This document shows positions 16,266-23,860 of a stretch of DNA of 37,372 bases, one piece after another (position 1 is the first letter of the stretch; each line of letters opens with the position of its first letter). This DNA comes from Gemmatimonadota bacterium (GTDB taxonomy: Bacteria; Gemmatimonadota; Gemmatimonadetes; Gemmatimonadales; Gemmatimonadaceae): the NCBI GenBank assembly GCA_025358315.1, contig JANYKA010000037.1, positions 1 to 37,372 of the forward strand. Direction: 5' to 3'. Below the pieces are notes generated by a model, which saw nothing but the letters and a program-made list of their open reading frames with translations, was not told the DNA's origin and did no database searches. A program made the translations under genes and the position numbers.

Positions 16266-17342
16266 TCAGCTCTTCCGTGGCCACTGCGGCCACGTGCGGA
16301 CAAGACCGCGCACGGCGGCAACGCGGCGTTCGGCAAGCTTGTCCGCCGCGTCGTACGTCAGCACACCGGTTTCCTTGGCAATCTGATAGACCCCAAGCAG
16401 TGTGTCGAAAATCTCATCGGCCTTGCGGAGGGCGCGCTCACGCGACCAACCGGCGAGTTCGCTGTACACATTGATCACGCCGCCGGCGTTCGTGACAAAA
16501 TCCGGTGCATAGAGAATGCCGCGTTTCTCCAGTGCCGGTCCGTGCTTCTTGGGTTCGAGCAGCTGATTGTTCGCACCGCCGCACACGATCTCGACTTTCA
16601 GCTGTGGGATCGTGTCGTCGTTGAGAATGGCGCCGAGTGCGCAGGGGGCGAAGATGTCTGCCTTCTGGCTGTAGATGGCGCTGTCGGTGGTCGCGACTGC
16701 GCCGTAACTCTTCACAGCGTGATCCACTCGCTCCTGACGCAAATCGGTGACGATCAGTTGAGCGCCGGCCTCGTGCAGCTCCGTGCAGAGATACGTACCG
16801 ACGTTGCCCAGCCCCTGCACAATGACCGTCCTGCCTTTAAGTGACGATGAACCCCAGCGATGCTGCGCCGATGCTTCGATCGCGCGGAACACGCCGTGTG
16901 CGGTGACCGGGCTCGGATCACCAGACCGATTGGCGAGACCGGCCACGTATTCGGTCTCCATATGCACGTAGTCCATGTCCGACGTGCTGGTACCGACGTC
17001 TTCAGCCGTCACGTACCGGCCGCCGAGCGATTCGACAAACCGACCGTGCGCCCGGAAAATCATTTCCCGGTTCGCCGTACGATTGTCGCCGATAATGACC
17101 GACTTTCCGCCGCCAAGATTGAGACCGGCAACGGCGTTCTTGTACGTCATGCCGCGGGCAAGGCGCAGCGCGTCCGTAATGGCCTCGTCTTCGCTGGCAT
17201 AATTCCAGAAGCGCGTCCCACCAAGCGCGGGCCCGAGAGTGGTATCGTGGATAGCGATGATGCCGCGATACCCCGTGTACTTGTCGTAGCAGAGGACGAC
17301 TTGTTCGTGGCCGAGGTCCGCAACGGTGTCGAAGATCTTCAT
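16266..17342 (-). CDS. leucine dehydrogenase-type amino acid dehydrogenase
   Basis: A 358-residue NAD-dependent Glu/Leu/Phe/Val dehydrogenase. GGTRFWNYASEDEAITDALR (41-60), then MTYKNAVAGLNLGGGKSVI with Lys68 and the catalytic Lys80, match leucine and phenylalanine dehydrogenases; the NAD site is VQGLGNVGTYL (about 175-185). Length (about 360) fits LeuDH. It deaminates branched-chain amino acids to 2-oxo acids. The position just downstream of acyl-CoA dehydrogenase, hydroxyacyl-CoA dehydrogenase and thiolase genes suggests branched-chain amino acid catabolism. Leu versus Phe or Val preference cannot be decided by eye. A 61-bp gap separates it from the acyl-CoA dehydrogenase gene, so it may have its own promoter. 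Confidence 0.9.
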   Translation of the reverse strand: MKIFDTVADLGHEQVVLCYDKYTGYRGIIAIHDTTLGPALGGTRFWNYASEDEAITDALRLARGMTYKNAVAGLNLGGGKSVIIGDNRTANREMIFRAHGRFVESLGGRYVTAEDVGTSTSDMDYVHMETEYVAGLANRSGDPSPVTAHGVFRAIEASAQHRWGSSSLKGRTVIVQGLGNVGTYLCTELHEAGAQLIVTDLRQERVDHAVKSYGAVATTDSAIYSQKADIFAPCALGAILNDDTIPQLKVEIVCGGANNQLLEPKKHGPALEKRGILYAPDFVTNAGGVINVYSELAGWSRERALRKADEIFDTLLGVYQIAKETGVLTYDAADKLAERRVAAVRGLVRTWPQWPRKS

Positions 17343-17403
17343 GTTGAGTGCCAGTCTCGAGTGCGAGGGAGTGGAGTGGCGGTTCTACTACTATACAGTA
17401 TCG

Positions 17404-18573
17404 CTATTCCGTGACCGCTCTTCCAATGATGACGCGCTGAATTTCCGATGTACCTTCATAAATCTCGGTGACTTTGGCGTCGCGGAACAGGCGCTCCACC
17501 GGGTACTCCTTCACATAACCGTAGCCACCGAATACCTGCACGGCTTGTGTTGTAACCCACATTGCTGTTTCGCTGGCGACCAATTTGCACATCGCCGTAT
17601 ACGCACCCGGCGATTCACCGCGGTCTTTCATCGCCGCAGTCGCGTGGAGTAACGCGCGCGCCGTGTGGACGCGGGTCGCCATATCGGCGAGTTTCCATTG
17701 GATGGCCTGAAATTCATTAATGGCTTTGCCGAACTGCTTCCGTTCCGCCGCGTAGGCAACGCTAGCTTCTACCGCCGCCCGAGCGATGCCGAGGGCCTGT
17801 GCGGCGACGCCCATCCGGCCGTGCTCGAGCGACTGCAGGGCATACACAAACCCCTGCCCTTCCTCCCCCAGTAACCGGTCGGCCGGTACGCGCATATTGT
17901 CGAACGAAAGTTGCACCGTCGGCGACGCACGCAGTCCCATCTTGTTCTCTTTCTTGCTGACGCGAAAGCCGGCCAAATCAGGAGTCACGATGAATGCCGA
18001 AATGCCATTGCGGCCGCGCCGCGCATCAGACGTATCGGTACGTGCCATCGCGACAATGACCGCGTTCGGATCGCTGCCATGCGAGACCCACGCTTTAGTG
18101 CCATTCAACACCCAATGATCGCCATCGCGCACGGCTTGTGTGGCGAGTGATGCCGCGTCGGAGCCGGCATCCGCTTCCGAAAGCGCAAAACAACCGAGTT
18201 TGTCGCCGCGGACCATTGGTCGCAGCCATTCCCTTTTCTGTTGCTCTGTGCCGTAGTTGAGAATCATTTGCGTCGGCAGCGAGTTATGCACCGACATCAA
18301 AACGGCCGTCGACGCATCGGCGGCCGCAATTTCCTCAATAGCAATCAAGTAGGTGAGGCAGTCGAGCCCGAGGCCGTCGTACGCTTCCGGCACGAGCATG
18401 CCCAGAAATCCGAGTTCACCGAGCTTCCGAACAATTGACGGTTCGAAAAAAGATTTCTCGTCCCACTCGGCGGCGTATGGGGCGAGTTCGGACTGGGCAA
18501 AGGCGCGCGCCGTGCGCTGAATCTCCGACTGTTCCGGAGTCAGCGCCGTCAGGGGCGGCAAATCTTTATGCAC
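17404..18573 (-). CDS. short-chain acyl-CoA dehydrogenase
   Basis: A 389-residue flavoenzyme from a GTG start at 18573 (VHKDLPPLTALTPEQSEIQR). An in-frame ATG at 18642 would overlap the upstream hydroxyacyl-CoA dehydrogenase gene by 56 nt and adds a Ser/Pro-rich tail. There is no clear Shine-Dalgarno, so the start is tentative. Signatures: CFALSEADAGSDAASL (FAD/substrate), WVLNGTKAWVSHG, the AERKQFGKAINEFQAIQWKL helix, QVFGGYGYVKEYPVERLFRD and the catalytic Glu in IYEGTSEIQR. The Glu in this position is typical of short-chain, glutaryl and 2-methyl-branched enzymes. It uses electron-transfer flavoprotein as acceptor; etf genes are not in view. Confidence 0.93.
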   Translation of the reverse strand: MHKDLPPLTALTPEQSEIQRTARAFAQSELAPYAAEWDEKSFFEPSIVRKLGELGFLGMLVPEAYDGLGLDCLTYLIAIEEIAAADASTAVLMSVHNSLPTQMILNYGTEQQKREWLRPMVRGDKLGCFALSEADAGSDAASLATQAVRDGDHWVLNGTKAWVSHGSDPNAVIVAMARTDTSDARRGRNGISAFIVTPDLAGFRVSKKENKMGLRASPTVQLSFDNMRVPADRLLGEEGQGFVYALQSLEHGRMGVAAQALGIARAAVEASVAYAAERKQFGKAINEFQAIQWKLADMATRVHTARALLHATAAMKDRGESPGAYTAMCKLVASETAMWVTTQAVQVFGGYGYVKEYPVERLFRDAKVTEIYEGTSEIQRVIIGRAVTE

Positions 18574-18586
18574 GAGAGCAGATCGG

Positions 18587-19432
18587 CTAGTAGGTGTAGA
18601 ATCCGCGGCCGGACTTTCGTCCGAGCCACCCAGCCGCCACATACTTCCGCAGCAGCGGACAGGGGCGGTACTTCGAATCGCCGAGCCCGGTGTGCAGCAC
18701 TTCGAGAATCGCCAGACAGGTGTCGAGTCCGATGAGATCGGCGAGCGCTAGCGGTCCCATCGGATGATTCATTCCGAGCTTCATCACCGTATCGACCGCT
18801 TCAGGCGTGCCGACGCCTTCCATTACGCAGAACACCGCTTCGTTGATCATCGGCAGCAATACACGATTGGCGATAAAACCGGGATAATCGTTTGCTTCAA
18901 CGGGGGTCTTGCCGAGCGCTTTCGAGAGCGCGATCGTATGCGCGAGGGTCGCATCGCTGGTCGCCAGGCCGCGAATGATCTCGACGAGCTGCATCACCGG
19001 CACGGGATTCATGAAGTGCATGCCGATCACCAGTTCGGGCCGTTTCGTTTTCGCGGCGATTTCGGTAATCGAGATGGAACTGGTATTGGTCGCGAGAATC
19101 GCTCCGGCACCGGCAAGGCGGTCAAGCTCGCCAAATATCTTGAACTTGAGTTGGACGTTCTCGGTGGCGGCTTCGATGACGACCGTCGCCGTCGAGACCG
19201 AGCCCAAATCCGTGCTGGTCGACAGCTTCGAGAGTGCGGCATCGCGCGCCGCACCGTCAATCGCTCCTTTTTTGATTTGACGGTCGAAATTTTTCTCGAT
19301 TGTTGCCTTGGCTTTGGCGAGCGCCTCGGCCGAGACATCGATCATCGTCACTGGAATACCGGCCGCCGCGCAGACGTGCGCGATGCCGTTCCCCATTTGC
19401 CCGGCGCCGATGACGGCGATCACATCACTCAT
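18587..19432 (-). CDS. 3-hydroxybutyryl-CoA dehydrogenase
   Basis: A 281-residue single-domain-pair enzyme with an N-terminal Rossmann fold (IAVIGAGQMGNGIAHVCA, about 5-22), LATNTSSISITEIA (about 112-125), the catalytic His in IGMHFMNPVPVMQLVE (about 137-152), and the C-terminal domain with NRVLLPMINEAVFCVMEG and GRKSGRGFYTY. Size matches Hbd/PaaH-type enzymes that act on acetoacetyl-CoA/3-hydroxybutyryl-CoA or 2-methyl analogues. Its ATG lies within the last codons of the CPBP gene (8-nt overlap), and the acyl-CoA dehydrogenase follows 13 bp after its stop, so it sits inside one operon. Confidence 0.93.
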   Translation of the reverse strand: MSDVIAVIGAGQMGNGIAHVCAAAGIPVTMIDVSAEALAKAKATIEKNFDRQIKKGAIDGAARDAALSKLSTSTDLGSVSTATVVIEAATENVQLKFKIFGELDRLAGAGAILATNTSSISITEIAAKTKRPELVIGMHFMNPVPVMQLVEIIRGLATSDATLAHTIALSKALGKTPVEANDYPGFIANRVLLPMINEAVFCVMEGVGTPEAVDTVMKLGMNHPMGPLALADLIGLDTCLAILEVLHTGLGDSKYRPCPLLRKYVAAGWLGRKSGRGFYTY

Positions 19433-20357
19433 TCGTCAGTTCCCCGGATATAGAAGCAAGAGGCGCGACCGCTTCACCAGTGGCGCGCCTTTTGAGCACT
19501 GATATCAACAGAAAGATAGTCACCAGCATACCGACAGCGGCGGCGATGCCGCCTTCGGGCCCCCACGACCCGCCGGTAAGCCACGCCGGGCCGTGATCTA
19601 CCAGCCGATATCCGGGCTGCGGCAACGGCAGTCCGCTCACCGGAGCGTGGAGCACAGCGGCCTGGGTAAAATTCCACGCCAAGTGCGCCATCCACGTCGC
19701 ATAGAGCGAACCCGTGGCGAGACGCACGACCGCCAAAAAATATCCGGCCAGTCCCACCATCGCGATGCCGACAACCGTCGGATCGGGGTTACCAAGATGT
19801 AAGAGCGCGAACACCACACTGCTGATGGCTATCGCCGCCGGCGTGCCCACCGAGGCTCGCAGTGTGGTGAGAAAATACCCGCGCATCGACAGTTCCTCGG
19901 CGAGCGCCGCAAAGGTCAGCACCACCAGCGCCACGCCGGACGCACCCATCCACGACTGGAGTTGCGGCTGCGGCTCGACCGTAAAACGTCCCGCGGCAAT
20001 CAACGCAACGCTCGGCAACAGAATCGCCAGTGTGCCTACCGCCAACCCGATGGCGATCACGCGCCATCGCAGTGCGCGAGCGCCGAGCCCAACACGTGTC
20101 CAGATGCCATCACGCACTCCGTCAACCGTGCGCGACGCCGCATAGGTCCCGATCAACAGCGCACCAACGGTCATGAGATCGGGAATCGGCAGTCGTGTGG
20201 CGCGCGCGAAATCCGGCAGACCGAGCGCGGCGGCGATCGGGTACGCGATGGCCATGATGACCGTGAACCCAACAACTGTGGCGCCAAAGAAGAACAGCAC
20301 ACGCCAAATCGCGCGCACCGTCCCGTCGCCATCAACAAACAAGGCGCGGGGATTCAT
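19425..20357 (-). CDS. CPBP-family intramembrane protease
   Basis: A 310-residue integral membrane protein from the ATG at 20357 (MNPRALFVDGDGTVRAIWR). An ATG at 20567 would add 70 residues lying antisense-like inside the thiolase gene. About eight hydrophobic helices are seen. The CPBP/ABI signature residues are present: EELSMRGYF (Glu-Glu-x3-Arg), then FALLHLGNP (His), and HLAWNFTQA (His-x3-Asn). These form the metal site of the Rce1-like fold. Substrate is unknown; some members protect against bacteriocins or mature peptides. It is oddly lodged between thiolase and hydroxyacyl-CoA dehydrogenase genes. Confidence 0.88.
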   Translation of the reverse strand: MNPRALFVDGDGTVRAIWRVLFFFGATVVGFTVIMAIAYPIAAALGLPDFARATRLPIPDLMTVGALLIGTYAASRTVDGVRDGIWTRVGLGARALRWRVIAIGLAVGTLAILLPSVALIAAGRFTVEPQPQLQSWMGASGVALVVLTFAALAEELSMRGYFLTTLRASVGTPAAIAISSVVFALLHLGNPDPTVVGIAMVGLAGYFLAVVRLATGSLYATWMAHLAWNFTQAAVLHAPVSGLPLPQPGYRLVDHGPAWLTGGSWGPEGGIAAAVGMLVTIFLLISVLKRRATGEAVAPLASISGELTNE

Positions 20358-20386
20358 CGTGACAGGTCGGTCGGACGACGGTGTGC

Positions 20387-21604
20387 TTAGACGCGCTCGA
20401 CGCTGAGCGCGACCGCGTTGCCGCCACCAAGACAGAGCGTCGCCAACCCGGTGCGCGCGCCACGATCGTGCATCGCATGCAACAGCGTCACCAGCACGCG
20501 CGCCCCGCTCGAACCGATCGGATGGCCAAGCGCGATGGCGCCGCCGTTCACATTGACACGGCTCCAATCCCAGCCGAGCGCGTCGCCGTCGGCGAGGGCC
20601 TGACTGGCGAAAGCTTCATTGGCTTCGATGAGATCATAGTCGCTGATGGTGGCACCAGTTTTCTTCATCAGGTTCTGGACCGCGATGATTGGCGCGAAAA
20701 ACAAATCCTGTGGATCACCGCCGCCCGACGCATAGCCGGTGATGCGGGCGAGAATCGGCAAACCGTGGGCAAGTGCGTACGCTTCCGACGCTACGACGAG
20801 CGCGGCACCGCCATCGTTTAAGCCCGGAGCATTGCCTGCGGTCACCGTCATTTCGGCGGGGGTCATATCCTTTGGCGCGTCTTTTGGAAACGCCGGCCGC
20901 AATTTTGCGAGCGCTTCGAGTGACGTATCTTTTCGCGGACCCTCGTCAGTATCAACGATGGTCGGCCCCTTCTTGCCAGCGATTTCGACGGGGGCGATCT
21001 CGGTCTTAAACTTCCCGCCTTCGATCGCGGCGATCGCCTTCTGATGCGAGGCCAGCGCAAACTCATCCTGCCGAGCGCGGGTGATCCCGGCCTTTTTCGC
21101 CGTGTACTCGGCGTGACCACCCATATGCCGGTCGTAGAACGAACACCAGAGCCCGTCTTTCAGTAACGCATCGGCCATGACCTGATTGCCGAACTTGATT
21201 CCGGCGCGCATGCCATGGACGAGATGCGGCGCATTAGACATCGACTCCTGACCACCGGCGACCATGAGCTGTTCGTCGCCGGCCCGGATCGCTTGGGCGG
21301 CGAGCATCACGGCCTGAAGGCCGGAGCCGCAGACTTTGTTCACCGCGTAGGCGGGCACCAGATTCGGCACACCAGCCTTCATCGCTGCCTGGCGAGCCGG
21401 CGCCTGCCCTACTCCGGCCTGCAACACGTTGCCCATGATGACTTCGCCGATCTCGCCGACGTCGATTTTTCCGCGGGCAATCGCGGCACGAATCGCGTGC
21501 GCTCCCAACTCGGGGGCGGTGAGTGAAGCGAGTCCTCCAAGGAAGCGCCCAATCGGTGTACGGGCAGCGGAGACAATGACGGCGGTACGGTTGGTATCAG
21601 ACAC
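20387..21604 (-). CDS. acetyl-CoA C-acetyltransferase (thiolase)
   Basis: A 405-residue thiolase from a GTG start at 21604. The catalytic residues are in place: Cys92 in [13 protein letters not shown], His361 in [16 protein letters not shown], and Cys391 in [12 protein letters not shown]. The covering-loop and [11 protein letters not shown] segments match the short-chain (acetoacetyl-CoA) type. It either cleaves acetoacetyl- or 2-methylacetoacetyl-CoA, or condenses acetyl-CoA. Together with the hydroxyacyl-CoA and acyl-CoA dehydrogenases downstream it would close a short or branched acyl-CoA degradation route. It follows thrS after 60 bp; the 29-bp gap to CPBP suggests cotranscription. Confidence 0.95.
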   Translation of the reverse strand: MSDTNRTAVIVSAARTPIGRFLGGLASLTAPELGAHAIRAAIARGKIDVGEIGEVIMGNVLQAGVGQAPARQAAMKAGVPNLVPAYAVNKVCGSGLQAVMLAAQAIRAGDEQLMVAGGQESMSNAPHLVHGMRAGIKFGNQVMADALLKDGLWCSFYDRHMGGHAEYTAKKAGITRARQDEFALASHQKAIAAIEGGKFKTEIAPVEIAGKKGPTIVDTDEGPRKDTSLEALAKLRPAFPKDAPKDMTPAEMTVTAGNAPGLNDGGAALVVASEAYALAHGLPILARITGYASGGGDPQDLFFAPIIAVQNLMKKTGATISDYDLIEANEAFASQALADGDALGWDWSRVNVNGGAIALGHPIGSSGARVLVTLLHAMHDRGARTGLATLCLGGGNAVALSVERV

Positions 21605-21664
21605 GGTTAATTCCGGATTGAATCGCGAAACTGGCAGGCGCGCCTATACGCCACTGGCGTACTC

Positions 21665-23632
21665 CTACTCGGCGATACCCTGCGACGGGAGTGCGCGCGA
21701 GCGAATCTCGCCCGTGACGCGCGCAATGAATTCACTGACGGGCACCACTTCCTGCTTGTTGCCGGTGCCGCGTTCGCGCACCGCCAACGTATTGGCCTCG
21801 GCTTCACGTTTTCCGATGACGGCCATATACGGCACTTTCATTGTTTCGCCATCACGGATGCGGTAGTTCAGCGTTTCGTTCCGCACGTCGAGATGGGCCC
21901 GGATGCCGGCATCGCGCAACGCCCGCGTCACCCCTTCGGCATGCTCGCGGTAATCGTCGGCGATCGGCAACACCCGCACCTGCTCCGGTGCCAACCATAC
22001 CGGGAATGCGCCAGCGAAATGCTCGATGAGAATGGCGATAAACCGCTCGAACGACCCGCTTACGGCACGGTGAATGATTACCGGTCGGTGGGCGTGATTG
22101 TCTTCACCCGTATAAGTCAGGTCAAACCGCTCGGGGTTTGAGTAGTCCAACTGAATAGTGCCCAGTTGCCAGTGACGGCCAATGGAATCAGTGACGTCAA
22201 AGTCGATCTTCGGCCCATAGAACGCGCCGTCGCCGGCCTTAAGTGTGTACGGGAGTCCAGTGGCCTCGAGCGCCTGTCGCAATGCGCCCTCGGCGGCATC
22301 CCACATATCGTCGGTGCCAATACGCTGTTCTGGCCGGGTGGCGAACTTGAGATTCGCCGTGAGCCCGAACGTGTTGTAGTAGTTGAGAATAAAGTCAGTG
22401 AGCCGCTTGACTTCGTCGGCAATCTGACTTTCCATCAGGAAAATGTGGCAGTCGTCCTGCTGGAATTGGCGAACGCGGGTGAGACCCGAGAGTGCACCGC
22501 TCACTTCGTTGCGGTGGAGCACATCGTACGTGTTGTAGCGCAACGGCAACTCGCGATACGAATGCTTTTTCGCGCTATACATCAAATAGTGCGACGGGCA
22601 GTTCATTGGCTTAAGCGAGAAGTCAGGTTCGCCGGTCTCTTTATCGAGCACGAGGAACATGTTCTCTTTGTACTTGCCCCAGTGGCCAGAGACTTCCCAG
22701 AGCGCCTTGTTATATAGCAGCGGAGTCTTGATCTCGGCATAGCCGTCGCGCTGAAGTTCACGCAGATAGCCATTGAGTTCGTTGACGATCGACGTGCCGC
22801 GTTCAGTCCAGAACACCGCGCCCGGGGCGAAGTGGTGGAACATGAACAGGTCGAGCTGCTTGCCGAGTACGCGATGGTCGCGCCGTTTGGCTTCGGTGAG
22901 TTGATGGAGGTGCGCTTCCAGTTGGTCCTTTTTCAGGAACGCCGTCGCATAGATGCGCTGGAGCATTTGCCGCTTCTCATCACCGCGCCAATAGGCTCCG
23001 GCGGTGCTCAGCAGTTTGAAATGCTTGAGAAACGAGCTGTCTTGGACGTGGGGGCCGCGGCAAAGGTCGACGAACGGCCCGTCGGTGTACGTCGAAATGA
23101 TCTCATCGCTGCCTTCGAAGTCGGCGAGCCGTTCGAGCTTGAGCGGGTCGTTGGAAAACCGCACCTGGGCTTCGGCCTGCGTGACTTCTTCACGCACAAA
23201 CGGCAGTTTCTCGGCGGCCACTTTGATCATTTCCGCTTCGAACGCGTCGAGATCTTCCGGCGTGAACGGCTTGTCCACCTCGAAGTCGTAGTAAAAGCCA
23301 TCGTCGATAGCCGGACCAAAACCGATCTTGGCTTCGGGGCGCAGACGGCGGACGGCCGTCGCCAGAATGTGGGCGCCAGAGTGGCGAAGCACCGGCAGGG
23401 CGCGGGGATCTTTGTCGGTGATGACGACGAAGTTGCCACCTTTCCGCAGCGGAGTCATCAGGTCCTGCACTTCCCCGTCCACCGCCACAGCGTATGACGC
23501 CAGCAACAACCGCGGACCAATGGTCGCCACGACATCGCGCGGCAGCGTCCCCGTCGGGACCTCGCGGGTCGCACCGTCCGGCAGCACCAGCGTCAGTGTT
23601 CCATGCATTTCCACTGCCGCAGAACTCGTCAT
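21665..23632 (-). CDS. thrS: threonyl-tRNA synthetase
   Basis: A 655-residue synthetase. The start is the ATG at 23632, which overlaps the stop of the small upstream gene (ATGA); an ATG 8 codons later is also possible. The order is normal: TGS domain (about 10-70), editing domain with HSGAHILATAV and YTDGPFVDLCRGPHV, the class II core with motif 2 around TRVRQFQQDDCHIF and motif 3 around HRAVSGSFERFIAILIEHF, then the anticodon-binding domain (after about residue 555). Length fits bacterial ThrRS. There is no room for a T-box leader upstream. Confidence 0.98.
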   Translation of the reverse strand: MTSSAAVEMHGTLTLVLPDGATREVPTGTLPRDVVATIGPRLLLASYAVAVDGEVQDLMTPLRKGGNFVVITDKDPRALPVLRHSGAHILATAVRRLRPEAKIGFGPAIDDGFYYDFEVDKPFTPEDLDAFEAEMIKVAAEKLPFVREEVTQAEAQVRFSNDPLKLERLADFEGSDEIISTYTDGPFVDLCRGPHVQDSSFLKHFKLLSTAGAYWRGDEKRQMLQRIYATAFLKKDQLEAHLHQLTEAKRRDHRVLGKQLDLFMFHHFAPGAVFWTERGTSIVNELNGYLRELQRDGYAEIKTPLLYNKALWEVSGHWGKYKENMFLVLDKETGEPDFSLKPMNCPSHYLMYSAKKHSYRELPLRYNTYDVLHRNEVSGALSGLTRVRQFQQDDCHIFLMESQIADEVKRLTDFILNYYNTFGLTANLKFATRPEQRIGTDDMWDAAEGALRQALEATGLPYTLKAGDGAFYGPKIDFDVTDSIGRHWQLGTIQLDYSNPERFDLTYTGEDNHAHRPVIIHRAVSGSFERFIAILIEHFAGAFPVWLAPEQVRVLPIADDYREHAEGVTRALRDAGIRAHLDVRNETLNYRIRDGETMKVPYMAVIGKREAEANTLAVRERGTGNKQEVVPVSEFIARVTGEIRSRALPSQGIAE

Positions 23633-23787
23633 CGTTCGGTCAGGACGTCGAGCAGCGGAGCAAAGCTGTTCGCAAACCGGAAGTACAACACCAGGCCAAT
23701 GACGAGCAGAGCCGTGAACACCGACCACAGGATGATCTGGCGGCCGGCGATACGATCAGGAAGCACAGGAGCAGGTGTGGCGGACAT
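23629..23787 (-). CDS. small single-pass membrane protein
   Basis: A 52-residue protein starting at the ATG at 23787. Its structure is a polar Pro-containing N terminus (MSATPAPVLPDRIAGRQ), one membrane helix (IILWSVFTALLVIGLVLYF, about 18-36) and a short tail ending DVLTER. I do not recognise a family. The 4-nt ATGA overlap with thrS and the sensible start support a real gene, perhaps acting as a coupling leader. It is the first gene of the long minus-strand series. Confidence 0.6.
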   Translation of the reverse strand: MSATPAPVLPDRIAGRQIILWSVFTALLVIGLVLYFRFANSFAPLLDVLTER

Positions 23788-23793
23788 AGTGAG

Positions 23794-23851
23794 AAAGTTA
23801 ACCCGCGCGGCGCACCCCCCGCTACGGCAAAGGTGATCGTGCGCTAACTTT
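23794..23851. promoter_or_regulatory. divergent promoter region, thrS side and valS side
   Basis: The 73-bp gap between the two divergent starts carries AAAGTTA (23794-23800) and its inverse TAACTTT (23845-23851). Each presents TAACTT (a T-A-n-n-n-T type -10) reading outwards, 6 nt and 10 nt respectively before the minus- and plus-strand ATGs. No Shine-Dalgarno and no good -35 are visible for either, suggesting short or absent leaders. Confidence 0.4.
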
Positions 23852-23860
23852 GGCGGTAGC

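Noticed and set aside
23788-23860. T-box or other riboswitch before thrS or valS; TPP or glycine riboswitch before thiL or glyA
   Set aside because: The gaps are too short (73 bp between the synthetase operons, 14 nt before thiL, overlap before glyA) and no riboswitch core motif is visible.
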